Source: Roseovarius confluentis (lineage in GTDB: Bacteria > Pseudomonadota > Alphaproteobacteria > Rhodobacterales > Rhodobacteraceae). Taken from it: a stretch of 64,000 bases of DNA. Of the stretch, positions 8,920 to 17,707 are shown one piece after another. The notes beneath the pieces were generated by a model. The model did not search any database. It was given only the letters and a program-made list of their open reading frames with translations, and was not told the DNA's origin. The stretch lies in NCBI RefSeq assembly GCF_002917925.1, contig NZ_PPFE01000004.1, positions 409,375 to 473,374 on the forward strand, given 5' to 3'. A program made the translations under genes and the position numbers. Position 1 is the stretch's first letter. The number at the start of each line of letters is the position of its first letter.

Positions 8920-10190
8920 GACCCATCCCCCAATCTCGCACACAGATCCCGGTGGTCATCATCGGTGCAGGCCAGGCGGGGCTTTCGGCCTCGTGGTACC
9001 TTTGCCGCGATGGCGTCGAGCACGTCGTGCTGGAGCGCAACACCCGCTTTCACGCCTGGAAGAACCAGCGCTGGGACAGCTTCTGTCTTGTCACGCCCAA
9101 CTGGCAATGTCGTCTGCCGGGATTCCCCTACAAGGGCGACGACCCGGAAGGCTTCATGCTCAAGGACGAAATCGTCGACTATGTCGAAGCCTTCGCCGAC
9201 AGCTTCGACGCCCCGCTGCAAGAGGGCGTCGCCGTCACCCGCGTCGCACAGACCGACGAGGGACGGTTCGAGGTGGACACCGACGACGGGCTTTGGCTGG
9301 CCGAGCATGTGATCGTGGCCTCCGGCGGGTATGACCGACCGATAACGCCACCCTTTGCCGCTGATCTCGACCGATCCATCACGCAATTGCATACACGCGA
9401 CTATCAGCGCCCCGAGAATATTCCCGAGGGCAAGTGCCTTGTGGTTGGCACCGGTCAGTCGGGTGTGCAACTGATGGAGGATTTGCGCATCGCCGGGCGC
9501 GATGTGGCGCTGGCCGTGGGGCCGGCCCCGCGCAGCCCCCGCATGTACCGGGGGCGCGATGCCACGGACTGGCTGCATGAGATGGGTTATTATGAGCGAA
9601 CTATCGACCAGCAGCCCGACCCAAGGGCGACCGAGGCCAAGACCAACCATTACATGTCCGGCCGCGATGGCGGCCACGAGATCGACCTGCGCCAATTCGC
9701 GTTGGATGGATTGCAGCTTTATGGGTCTGTGACAGGCATGGAGGGCACGTCGATCACGTTTGCCTCCAACCTGGAAAAGAACCTCGATGATGCGGACGAA
9801 AGCTATGTCGGCATCCGCAAGATGATCGACGCGTATATCGACGAGACCGGGATCGACGCCCCCGAAGAACCGCCGTTCGAAAAAGTCTGGCGCCCGGAGA
9901 CAGAGATCACCCGGATAGATGCCGCGGAGGAGGGCATCACGTCGATCCTGTGGTGTATCGGGTTCCGCCCGGATTATGGCTGGTTGCAGGTCGACTGCTT
10001 GGATGACACCGGTCGGCCCATCCATCAGCGCGGGGTCTGTGACCTGGATGGCGTCTATTTTCTCGGGTTGGGTTGGTTGCACACTTGGGGTTCTGGCCGG
10101 TTCCTCAGCGTGGGCGAAGACGCGGCTCATGTGGCCAGCTGCATCATCCGCCGACTGAGCGAAGGCTCGAAAGGCCGAAGATTCGGATGA
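8901..10190 (+). CDS. nitH: MSMEG_0569 family flavin-dependent oxidoreductase
   Basis: 429 aa. An FAD-binding Rossmann motif [13 protein letters not shown] lies at residues 20-32 and a second dinucleotide motif [10 protein letters not shown] near 180, the layout of class B flavin monooxygenases, which use NADPH and O2. The C-terminal [18 protein letters not shown] is also typical of the family (TIGR04046). It is the last Nit1C gene, giving the complete order nitB-nitC-nitD-nitE-nitF-nitG-nitH with no gene missing or broken. The oxidation substrate is unknown; an N- or C-oxygenation producing or consuming a nitrile is possible. Confidence 0.9.
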   Translation: MPVDNVRPIPQSRTQIPVVIIGAGQAGLSASWYLCRDGVEHVVLERNTRFHAWKNQRWDSFCLVTPNWQCRLPGFPYKGDDPEGFMLKDEIVDYVEAFADSFDAPLQEGVAVTRVAQTDEGRFEVDTDDGLWLAEHVIVASGGYDRPITPPFAADLDRSITQLHTRDYQRPENIPEGKCLVVGTGQSGVQLMEDLRIAGRDVALAVGPAPRSPRMYRGRDATDWLHEMGYYERTIDQQPDPRATEAKTNHYMSGRDGGHEIDLRQFALDGLQLYGSVTGMEGTSITFASNLEKNLDDADESYVGIRKMIDAYIDETGIDAPEEPPFEKVWRPETEITRIDAAEEGITSILWCIGFRPDYGWLQVDCLDDTGRPIHQRGVCDLDGVYFLGLGWLHTWGSGRFLSVGEDAAHVASCIIRRLSEGSKGRRFG

Positions 10191-10956
10191 CAAGGCTTGT
10201 GGCGCCTTGCGGTGTCGGCGTGGACAAGCCCGCCGCAAATACTGACCCTGGGTGCATGGAATATTCAGTAAGAGCCATGACAGGTCTTCAAGAGATCCTT
10301 CGATGGGGCAATGCCCTCGACGCATGAAACCAGCGTTCCCGCCATCATCTCGATCAGCGTGACTCTGCACAGATAGTCCGGTTTCCGCGCGGCCTTGTCA
10401 CGTTCGCGCACCAATTCTCCTCGCGAGCTGCACACTGGACCGCGTTGGCCCGAGGGCGCGACCGCTACAGAAACTCCGATGACTTCGCCCCGAGCGACTT
10501 CATTGTTGGTCAGCTCAGGCGCTCCTTCACCAGGATGGGGCAGGTTCATGGGGCGAGAGACGTCTTGCTTGCTTTAGTATCTGCCTAAATACTTGGCGTT
10601 GACCGTTCCAAAGCGCTTACGCATCGGTCAAAGTCCGATCAATTGCCGTTTGAGACGTTTTTACGCCGCGCTCTGCTGCAGTCTGCGCAGCGCTCGGGTA
10701 GCCTGACCCCAGCACCGTCGACGAAGACTTGACCGGCGCTGACCTAAGAGCGGTCGTGGCGAAACGGAAGATCGCCGTCGACGCGCCAAAGACAAAGACC
10801 GGGGTTCTAAAAAGGAGCGATACGCCCGAGCACGTGTTCGGGTCGGATAGTCGCCGCCCCAAAGACAGAAATCCACCTGCCCCTATGAGGGGAGCATGTC
10901 GGAACGCGTTATTCGTTTCCGTCTCACCCGTGTAGGGCAAAGGAGCAAGACGATCT
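10191..10956. other. Intergenic region between the Nit1C and methionine-methylation clusters
   Basis: About 765 bases of mixed composition. One minus-strand open frame at 10265-10549 (94 codons) has a protein-like stretch (VTLIEMMAGTLVSCVEGIAP) that I do not recognise; it could be a small gene or a remnant. Another minus-strand frame that enters from the next gene is an antisense shadow. The 3' end must hold the promoter of the aminotransferase gene, which has a good AAAGGAG ribosome site. Confidence 0.4.
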
Positions 10957-12360
10957 ATGGACACACTCTTGGAGACCGCGGAGCTGCGAAACGAGCTGGA
11001 CTTGCCGGAGAAAGATGCCCGACACGTGCTGCATCCCTGGGCGGATTTGCAGGCGCTCGGCAAGCAACAGGCTCTTGTCATGAATTCCGCCAAGGGCGTG
11101 CGCGTGCGCGATACCGAAGGCAAGAGCTATCTTGATGCGATCGGTGGCATGTGGTGCATGACGGTGGGCTATGGCTGCGAGGAACTGGCAGATGCCATAG
11201 GCGAGCAGGCGCGAAAGATGGCCTATTACACCGCCTTTGGAGACGTATCGAGCGAACCGGCCGCGATGCTGGCAGAGACCTTGGCGGAGCTGTCGCCCGG
11301 GGACCTGAACAGGGTGCATTTCACGACCGGCGGATCCACGGCCGTGGAATCGGCTGTGCGGACCGCGCATTACTATTTCTCAGCTCAGGGCAGGCCCGAG
11401 AAGCGGCATGTCTTGTCTCGCGTCAACGCCTATCACGGCGGCACCTACCTGACCCAGTCGCTGTCGGGCAAGGCGGCGGACAGAACGCATTTCCACTACG
11501 AAACGGAATTTGTACACCATCTGTCCAGCCCCGGTCACGACCCGGACCGGGATTCAATAAGTGCCGAAGGTCGCCTGAAGGAACTGCTGGAAGAGATGGA
11601 AGCCGAGATCCGGCGGCTCGGGCCGGAAAACGTGGCCTGCTTCGTTGCTGAGCCGATCCTCGCCTCGGGCGGCGTGCTGACGCCGCCTGACGGATACCAG
11701 AAGGCCACTTTCGATCTGTGCCGCAAGTACGATATTCTTTACGTTTCAGACGAGGTCGTCACCGGTTTCGGTCGCTTGGGCCATTTCTTCGCGTCCGAGA
11801 CGCGGTTTGGAATAATCCCGGACATGATCGTGACGGCAAAAGGCATAACCTCGGGATATCAGCCGCTTGGTGCACTGCTTGTGTCTGATCGGATCGCCGA
11901 ATCCGTTTCTGATGCCGCCCCGGCAGATAAGCCCGTGTTCTCCAATGGTTTCACCTATTCCGGGCATCCGGTCGCATGCGCTGCGGCACTGACGAACATC
12001 AAAATCATGAAGCGCGACGATATCTGTGGCCACGTTCAGGATGTCGGTCCCTACTTCATAAGTCGGCTGCGAGAGTTGCTTTCGTCGTCCATCGTCTACA
12101 CCGTGCGCGGCGATCACCTCATGGCTTGCGTAGAATGCTGGACCGGAGAAGAAGCGGGTCCGAATGCGCAGAATATGGCGCTCGCTGCGCGCGTCGATGC
12201 CTATTGCCAGGAAGCCGGGCTTCTTGTGCGGCCCTACGAGAACCTCTGCATCCTGTCGCCACCGCTTGTCATTTCGCGCAGCGAAATCGATGAGATCGTC
12301 GCCATTCTGGAGAACGCTCTGACGCGCGCAGCCGAAGATCTGGCTGCCGGAAAGATATGA
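10957..12360 (+). CDS. Class III PLP aminotransferase (omega-amino acid:pyruvate type), candidate DMSP-pathway enzyme
   Basis: 467 aa, preceded by AAAGGAG. Family marks: HPWADLQALGKQ and DAIGGMWCMTVGY at the N terminus, HFTTGGSTAVESAVR (phosphate binding), NAYHGGTYLTQS, the cofactor Asp in YVSDEVVTGFGRLG and the Schiff-base Lys295 in VTAKGITSGYQPLGA. This is the subgroup of taurine, beta-alanine and diamine transaminases, which remove a terminal amino group. First gene of a four-gene unit ending with an MmtN-like methyltransferase. In that setting it could convert 3-dimethylsulfoniopropylamine into the aldehyde on the way to DMSP. The enzyme class is sure; the substrate is inferred from context. 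Confidence 0.9.
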   Translation: MDTLLETAELRNELDLPEKDARHVLHPWADLQALGKQQALVMNSAKGVRVRDTEGKSYLDAIGGMWCMTVGYGCEELADAIGEQARKMAYYTAFGDVSSEPAAMLAETLAELSPGDLNRVHFTTGGSTAVESAVRTAHYYFSAQGRPEKRHVLSRVNAYHGGTYLTQSLSGKAADRTHFHYETEFVHHLSSPGHDPDRDSISAEGRLKELLEEMEAEIRRLGPENVACFVAEPILASGGVLTPPDGYQKATFDLCRKYDILYVSDEVVTGFGRLGHFFASETRFGIIPDMIVTAKGITSGYQPLGALLVSDRIAESVSDAAPADKPVFSNGFTYSGHPVACAAALTNIKIMKRDDICGHVQDVGPYFISRLRELLSSSIVYTVRGDHLMACVECWTGEEAGPNAQNMALAARVDAYCQEAGLLVRPYENLCILSPPLVISRSEIDEIVAILENALTRAAEDLAAGKI

Positions 12361-12418
12361 GGTTTCCCTCACCATCAACACTCGTTCGCATTCTTTCATA
12401 AACAAAAAAGGACAGACC

Positions 12419-12682
12419 ATGCCCCAACCGACCACTTTTCTCGATTGCCGAGGCCTCTCAAACGCATTGACCGTTCTGCGGATCAAACAGGCAATGATCG
12501 GCAGAGCAGATTGCGGGTTGCCGATTGATGTTCTGGTAGACGGATCCTGCTGCGATGCTGAGCGGGTCTCCGCGAGCCTGACTGGCGAAAGCACCGATGT
12601 GCAGCTTTTGTATTGTGCCGAAAGCAATCCTGAAGTGGTGCAGGGTGAGACCAGGAACGGAGGCGTTGCGGCGCATGTCTGA
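12419..12682 (+). CDS. Small TusA-like protein lacking the active cysteine
   Basis: 87 aa, with AAAAAGGAC upstream of the ATG. The sequence TFLDCRGLSNALTVLRIKQAM aligns by eye with the start of TusA/SirA proteins (LDxRGLxCPxPVLRxKxAL), but the CPxP sulfur-carrying site is replaced by SNAL. The Cys in LDCRG is one turn earlier and Cys-Cys occurs at about 42-43. It therefore cannot act as an ordinary TusA persulfide carrier. Its 3' end overlaps the decarboxylase start by eight bases, so translation is coupled. It may be an accessory subunit of that enzyme. Function unknown. Confidence 0.72.
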   Translation: MPQPTTFLDCRGLSNALTVLRIKQAMIGRADCGLPIDVLVDGSCCDAERVSASLTGESTDVQLLYCAESNPEVVQGETRNGGVAAHV

Positions 12683-13946
12683 AGCCGCGACCGTCCCGCA
12701 ATCCGATACCCCGAAGGAAGAAAAGGGTGATGGCGAACCGCCGGAAATTTCAACTGCTTGGTGGACGCGCGAAGATCTTTGCTACCGGACGGGACGCCTG
12801 CATCTGGGACGTTCTGACCTGGAAACGGTCGCGGAGAAAGTGGGAACGCCTGCCTATGTCATTCGAGCTCCGAGAGTTCTGGAGAATGCCCAACGACTAA
12901 CAAAGGCGCTTGATGCGGTCGGCGTGCGGCACAGGCTTTATTACGCGATCAAAGCCAACCGGACACCGCAATTGCTGTCCTACCTTGCCGCGCAACGAGC
13001 GATCGGCGCAGATATCTGTTCGCCGGCGGAGCTTCTTCATGCTTTGGCCTGCGGTTTCGAGGAAGAACACATATCTTTCACGGCCACGTCCTTGGCCCCG
13101 TCCGATCTGGAAACCATCTCACGATTTGATCGCCTGAACATCAACCTGGACTCGCTCTCGGCGCTGCAAAGCTTCGGAGAACGCTGTCCCGGTCGCGACA
13201 TTGGGATCAGGATCAATCCGGACCGGGGCATAGGCTACGGTGGCAATGACATGCTGCAATACAGCGGAGTCGAGGCGACCAAGTTCGGCATCTACATAGA
13301 CCGGCTGCCTGAGGCGATTGACATCGCTCGCAAACACGACCTCCGTATCACGCGCGTGCATTTCCATGCCGGGTCCGGATACCTTGACCGCGAGTTGTCG
13401 CAATTATCCGAGGTGCTGGCGGCCAGCCGAGAGTTTCTGTCCAGACTGTCCGACGTGACAGAGGTCAACATTGGCGGTGGCCTGGGGGTGCCACACAAGT
13501 CTGACGACAAGCCGCTTGACCTCGAAAGGTGGGCATCCACGATCGCGGACGCATTCGCCGGGACCGGCCTCACAGTAGCGGTTGAGCCGGGGGACTACCT
13601 GGTCAAGGATGCGGGCGTGCTTCTGACACGCGTGACCTATGCCGAACGCCGCCGAGAGGTGGAGTTTCTGGGTCTCGATGCAGGTTTCAACCTCGCTATG
13701 GAGCCCGCCTTTTACGGCCTTCCTTGCGAACCGGTCCCGGTCACGCAGCGCAATGCGCCAATGGTCCGTTACACCGTGGTCGGCAACGTCAATGAGGCTT
13801 TGGACAAATGGGCAGAGAACCATGCCATGCCTGCACCGGAGCCGGGGGACGTCGTCGCGTTGATCAATGCTGGAGGATATGCCGCTGCAATGCGGTCGGA
13901 TCACTGTATGCGCGGTACTGCGCAAGAAGTGTTGCTGCTCGACTGA
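12675..13946 (+). CDS. LysA-fold (fold-type III) PLP decarboxylase, candidate S-methylmethionine decarboxylase
   Basis: 423 aa from the ATG at 12675, which overlaps the TusA-like gene; the open frame extends further upstream but inside that gene. The Schiff-base lysine is Lys93 in YYAIKAN. Also visible are HFHAGSGY, the phosphate-binding NIGGGLGVPHKSD and VEPGDYLVKDAG, matching diaminopimelate/ornithine decarboxylases. The usual CESGD segment that supplies a catalytic Cys from the partner subunit reads GNVNEALDKWA instead, so substrate or chemistry differs from DapDC. Next to an MmtN-like gene and a transaminase it is a good candidate for decarboxylating S-methylmethionine to dimethylsulfoniopropylamine. 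The fold is sure, the substrate inferred. Confidence 0.88.
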   Translation: MSEAATVPQSDTPKEEKGDGEPPEISTAWWTREDLCYRTGRLHLGRSDLETVAEKVGTPAYVIRAPRVLENAQRLTKALDAVGVRHRLYYAIKANRTPQLLSYLAAQRAIGADICSPAELLHALACGFEEEHISFTATSLAPSDLETISRFDRLNINLDSLSALQSFGERCPGRDIGIRINPDRGIGYGGNDMLQYSGVEATKFGIYIDRLPEAIDIARKHDLRITRVHFHAGSGYLDRELSQLSEVLAASREFLSRLSDVTEVNIGGGLGVPHKSDDKPLDLERWASTIADAFAGTGLTVAVEPGDYLVKDAGVLLTRVTYAERRREVEFLGLDAGFNLAMEPAFYGLPCEPVPVTQRNAPMVRYTVVGNVNEALDKWAENHAMPAPEPGDVVALINAGGYAAAMRSDHCMRGTAQEVLLLD

Positions 13947-13998
13947 CTGCACTTGCACGAGAGCCAAAAGAATACCGCCGATACGAGGGACAGAACAA

Positions 13999-14922
13999 AT
14001 GACCGACTTCAAAACGCCCGATAGCTTTGCCACCACTCGAGAAACGGCCGTGACGCCGCACGCTCCGGGGTTCGCGTTTGATCCGACCGACCCCTGGACC
14101 GAAACTTTTCAAAGGGGGATCGAAAAGGCCGGGTTGGCTGGCAAGCGGGTCTACGAGGTGGGCATCGGAACGGGGATCAACGTCGCATTCATGCTTCAGA
14201 TCTGTGACGCAATTTCCGTGGCGGGCAGCGACCTGGACCCCCGGCTTGCCGATCTCGCGGCGCGCAACGTTCGGGATCTTGCGCCAAAAAAGGCGGACCG
14301 GTTCCATGCCGTTCCCGGTGCGGTCAGCCTTATTGACAGCCCGGAGGCCCAAGAGCAGATCGCGAAAACCGATATTGTCGTCGGCTGTCTGCCGCAAGTG
14401 GGCACTCCCGACGATGTGCGACTCGAGGCATTTCGCAAGGCCCAGAAGGCAAAACTGGCAGACGGAGCCAACACGCGCGATGAAGATCACATTGCGCATT
14501 ATTATCCTTGGGGGGAGTTCGATTCCTTTCCCTTCAACTCCGTCGGGCTTGGTCTGAACGAAGCGCTCTTGCGCCGCGTCAAGGCGGCGGCGCCCACGGC
14601 CGATGTGATCTTGAATTTCGGGGCGCGGGTCGGATGCTCCGTGTTGTTCGAACTTTTCGAGGCCAATGGCTATGAGCCCGAGAAACTTCATTCTCAGATC
14701 GTCTTGCAGCACGCCGGTACGGATATTTCGTTCTTTGTCGCCTTGGAGAATGCACTGGCGAAGACCGGTCTGGAACGCGAATTCACATGCGAGTTCTACG
14801 CCGACCCCGAAGGCAGGACCCGCTTAAGCGCCAGGGAGGTCCAGGCGCGCATCGATGCCGATCCCAAGGTAGAAGTCTATCATGAGGTTTGTGTCATCCG
14901 CGGTCGATCCGTTTCGAATTAA
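13999..14922 (+). CDS. mmtN: SAM-dependent methyltransferase, probable methionine S-methyltransferase (MmtN)
   Basis: 307 aa from the ATG at 13999. SAM motif I is VYEVGIGTGINV (residues 51-62). Later segments match the methyltransferase domain of plant methionine S-methyltransferase as I remember it: DIVVGCLPQV (plant VVGCIPQI), FNSVGLGLNEAL (FGLGLIARA), VILNFGARVGCSVLFELFE (MIFNMGGRPGQGVCRRLFE) and LQHAGTDIS (MQAADTDIS). Plant MMT is about 1,000 residues with an extra aminotransferase-like domain. Bacterial MmtN is the stand-alone ~300-residue form, the length seen here. The reaction is methionine plus SAM to S-methylmethionine, first step of one DMSP route. The upstream transaminase and decarboxylase could supply the next steps; an aldehyde dehydrogenase for the last one is not in this unit. 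Confidence 0.8.
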   Translation: MTDFKTPDSFATTRETAVTPHAPGFAFDPTDPWTETFQRGIEKAGLAGKRVYEVGIGTGINVAFMLQICDAISVAGSDLDPRLADLAARNVRDLAPKKADRFHAVPGAVSLIDSPEAQEQIAKTDIVVGCLPQVGTPDDVRLEAFRKAQKAKLADGANTRDEDHIAHYYPWGEFDSFPFNSVGLGLNEALLRRVKAAAPTADVILNFGARVGCSVLFELFEANGYEPEKLHSQIVLQHAGTDISFFVALENALAKTGLEREFTCEFYADPEGRTRLSAREVQARIDADPKVEVYHEVCVIRGRSVSN

Positions 14923-15450
14923 GCCAATACTGGGCAGGCATCCGGTGACAGCACCTCCCACCTGCCGAACCTGACACCAGCGACGGCCTTTACGGCGAAA
15001 TGGCTGATTTGTTCACCCCGAACATGGCCCGTGGACAATTGTTCGAGGGCCGCGTTCCGCCTGGCACACCGCTCCATCCCTTGGGACTGGGTTTTGAATA
15101 CGACCTCGTACAATGGCGCATGGCTGAACCGACCATGGCCTTCCGCCGTCAGGTGATTGCGCAGGCTTTCGCCCGAGGCATTCTAAGGCCAGGAGACCTA
15201 CGTTAGGGGCAGGATTGATCGACTTTGTAACCGCCTGATTGATTGATCGAAAACCGGGCGGTGACATATTTGATGTTTGGCAAAAGCGCCAACGTGAACG
15301 CGGAAGTGCAATAGCTAAGTGAACAACTGAAGTGGTCGATCTAACAGTGCCGGTACCGAAGTGTGGTTCTTTAGCTTTGATGCGACGGACTTCGGCGTTT
15401 GGGCGGTTGGGACGAACACCTCGTGCCGTCTGTTTGTTCTACAGGCTCAC
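14923..15450. other. Intergenic region after mmtN; one unassigned 68-codon frame
   Basis: About 530 bases of lower GC between convergent units. A plus-strand frame at 15000-15206 starts MADLFTPNMARGQLFEGRVP, looks protein-like, but has no recognised family and no clear ribosome site, so it may be a gene remnant. No strong terminator hairpin was found between the plus-strand unit and the converging zinc operon. Confidence 0.35.
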
Positions 15451-15957
15451 CTAACGCCTGAAGCTACGGATATCGTCCGCCGAAAGGGCATAGCCGATCT
15501 CGGCCAGTTGGGTGGATCGCGACGCCGTGCCGAACATGCCGGTGACCGTCACGGGCTCGAACATTCCGGAGCTTTCATAAGGTGTGCCGGTGGTCACGAA
15601 GACAAGCTGGTTCGCTGGAGGCGGAGGCACGTGGATGCAGGCGCCGACATACGGCACCAATATGAACGCGGTGACGCCGGTACCGTCGTGGTCGAGCGGC
15701 ACGATAAAGCCTGAAAGTTGAACGATCTTGCCGGTCCAGTCGGTGCGGATGCCCTTCGATGGCGGCTGGCGTGCGGCCATGCTGCTTTCGTCGTGCGGCA
15801 GGATGCCTTGCAGGTTGCCGGGCAGAGACGTGTCATTCTCGGGCAGAAGGTCGCGCCATTCCAACGCGATCACCGTGTCGGCCAGCGCCTGTCCGGCAAT
15901 TCCTGACGCCGCGAGGGACAGAAGCAGCGCCCGACGAGTCGGGCCTTTCACTGCCAT
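15451..15957 (-). CDS. DUF3299 periplasmic protein of the zinc operon (second copy)
   Basis: 168 aa from the ATG at 15957; a longer open frame upstream lies inside the neighbouring gene. It has a signal peptide with a twin-arginine-like TRRALLLSLAASGIAGQALA, then a domain with the DUF3299 hallmark LVPYVGACIHVPPPPANQLVF. Last gene of the operon, overlapping the previous DUF3299 gene by ten bases. In Vibrio the Zur-controlled zrgABCDE operon encodes a zinc-uptake system with DUF3299 components, and this pair probably matches those. The Cys-Ile-His beside the PPPP turn could bind metal, but that is inference. Confidence 0.85.
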   Translation of the reverse strand: MAVKGPTRRALLLSLAASGIAGQALADTVIALEWRDLLPENDTSLPGNLQGILPHDESSMAARQPPSKGIRTDWTGKIVQLSGFIVPLDHDGTGVTAFILVPYVGACIHVPPPPANQLVFVTTGTPYESSGMFEPVTVTGMFGTASRSTQLAEIGYALSADDIRSFRR

Positions 15958-16460
15958 TCGTAGACTTCGATCTGTTCGGCGGTCATCTGGTATCCGACAT
16001 CCGCGATCTGCGTCTTCATGGACTTGGCCGACAGACGCCCCGAAACCCAGACCGGATCCCACAAGGAGTCGCTGGGCCAAGGAGTCTTGGTGGTGACAAA
16101 AATCAGCTGGTTGGGCGGCGGCGGGGGCGTGTGGATGCAGGCGCCCACGTAAGGCACGAGCATGAAACTGGTCACGCCTTGCGCAGTGACGTCGAACGGG
16201 ATGATGTAGCCGGGCAGCTTGACCGCCTTGCCGTTCAGACGGGTGTTCATCCGCCACGCGTTGCGGTCGTATTCAGGCACCCAGGTGTCATTGGCCTCGT
16301 CGATCTTGCCGGGGCCGATGATCTCGCCATAGGGCACGCCCTTGGGGATCAGGTCTTCCCACATGATTTCTCGGAACGGGTTGGCCATGGCCCGGCCCGG
16401 AAGCAGGGTTGCCGAGAGCATGGCCAGGACGGCCCGGCGAGAGGGATGCGCGTGTCTCAT
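15948..16460 (-). CDS. DUF3299 periplasmic protein of the zinc operon (first copy)
   Basis: 170 aa. Signal sequence with a double Arg (SRRAVLAMLSATLLPGRAMA), then a DUF3299 domain with LVPYVGACIHTPPPPPNQLIF. It is a clear paralogue of the downstream protein: same length, same GACIH-x-PPPP-x-NQ core, same GYxxSAEQI-like end (GYQMTAEQIEVY here). Its start overlaps the permease stop (ATGA). Both copies keep the Cys and His, so neither looks degenerate. Probable periplasmic partner of the ABC transporter under zinc limitation; exact role unknown. Confidence 0.86.
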   Translation of the reverse strand: MRHAHPSRRAVLAMLSATLLPGRAMANPFREIMWEDLIPKGVPYGEIIGPGKIDEANDTWVPEYDRNAWRMNTRLNGKAVKLPGYIIPFDVTAQGVTSFMLVPYVGACIHTPPPPPNQLIFVTTKTPWPSDSLWDPVWVSGRLSAKSMKTQIADVGYQMTAEQIEVYEWQ

Positions 16461-17707
16461 ATCCTGACCATCATGCCATCAGACAGCGACAGGCGGTAGG
16501 CCCTGAGGGCCGGAAACAGGCTGACAAGCGCCGCCGCGACAATCACACCTGCGAGAGTGGCCAGCTCCCGCCCGGTCGGCGGCGCGATCGGCAGCCAGAG
16601 GCCAAAGGCGCTGTCCACCACCGGCTGCGCCAGCGCCAGCCCGGCGTAAAGCAGTGCCAGGCCCAGCAGTGCGCCCAGGGCGGCCATCAGCGCCGCTTCC
16701 AACACGAGCAGGCCGAGGATGGTAGACGGGCGCGCGCCCATGGCCCGCCAGATCGCCATTTCCCGACGGCGTTCGTTGAGCGAGGAGAAGATCATTGCCA
16801 TCATCCCCAAGAGGGCCGTCACCACCACCATCGCCGACACGCCGATCAGCGCGGTCTCGGCCACTCCGACGATCTGCCACAGTTCTTGCAACGCGACACC
16901 GGGCAGGACCGCCAGCAGCGGCTCTTCGGGGTAGGTGTTGATCCAGCGTTGCAGGCCGAAGATCTGCAGCCGCGACTTGACCCCGACCAGCGCGGCCGTG
17001 ACCGCCGACGGCGACAGGTCCATCTGACGTATCTGCTCGACCGGTGTGCTTTGGCCGGGAATTTGTGCACCGGATTGCCAGTCGACATGGATCGCCTCGA
17101 TGGCCTCCAGGCTGACGATGACGGTGCGGTCCACCGGGGTGCCGGTGCGGTCGATGATGCCGGCCACGCGAAAGGGCTGATCGTCGTGATGGGTAAAGGA
17201 CGCGAGCCCGTGTGACACGACGATCGGGTCGCCCACCGCATAGTCCAAAGTTGCCGCGACCTCGGCACCGATGACCGCGTCGTAAAGATCATCCAAACCG
17301 TGGCCATTGCCGATCTCCAAAGACCGGCCACCGCGATACTTGTAGTGCTCGAAAAACGCCTGCGTGGTGCCCATCACCCGGAACTGGCGGTGGCTGTCAC
17401 CAAGCGATATGGGCACGATCCAGTCCACCTCGGGCCGGTTGGCGATATCCTGGTAGCTTTCCCAGGTCACGTTGTTGGTGGCGTTGCCGATCCGGAAGAC
17501 CGAATACAGCAACAGCTGAACCGGGCCCGAGCGCGCCCCGACGATCAGGTCGGTGCCCGAGATCGTGTCGGCGAAACTGGCCTTGGCACCCGTGCGCACC
17601 TTCTCAACCCCGAGAAACAGCGCGACCGACAGGGCGATGGCCAGCACCGTCATGCCGACGGTCAGGGCGCGCGCCATGAGGGAGCCGAAGGCAAGGCGCA
17701 GGATCAT
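16457..17707 (-). CDS. ABC transporter permease, FtsX/MacB type (ZrgC-like)
   Basis: 416 aa. One membrane segment at the N terminus (LTVGMTVLAIALSVALFLGV), a periplasmic domain of about 220 residues, then three membrane segments in the C-terminal half (ETALIGVSAMVVVTALLGMM, LEAALMAALGALLGLALLYA, LATLAGVIVAAALVSLFPAL). This is the MacB/LolC/FtsX topology, a mechanotransmission type and not the usual ZnuB importer fold. It overlaps the ATPase gene by four bases. With a His-rich partner and DUF3299 proteins it resembles the Zrg system of Vibrio. How such a permease helps zinc uptake is not known from sequence. Confidence 0.88.
   Translation of the reverse strand: MILRLAFGSLMARALTVGMTVLAIALSVALFLGVEKVRTGAKASFADTISGTDLIVGARSGPVQLLLYSVFRIGNATNNVTWESYQDIANRPEVDWIVPISLGDSHRQFRVMGTTQAFFEHYKYRGGRSLEIGNGHGLDDLYDAVIGAEVAATLDYAVGDPIVVSHGLASFTHHDDQPFRVAGIIDRTGTPVDRTVIVSLEAIEAIHVDWQSGAQIPGQSTPVEQIRQMDLSPSAVTAALVGVKSRLQIFGLQRWINTYPEEPLLAVLPGVALQELWQIVGVAETALIGVSAMVVVTALLGMMAMIFSSLNERRREMAIWRAMGARPSTILGLLVLEAALMAALGALLGLALLYAGLALAQPVVDSAFGLWLPIAPPTGRELATLAGVIVAAALVSLFPALRAYRLSLSDGMMVRI

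Noticed and set aside
8742..10370. 542-codon minus-strand frame opposite nitH
   Set aside because: Antisense to a flavoprotein with both dinucleotide motifs, inside a coupled plus-strand operon.
10617..11123. 168-codon minus-strand frame before the aminotransferase
   Set aside because: Much of it is antisense to the aminotransferase N terminus and its promoter; Ser/Thr-rich without a family.
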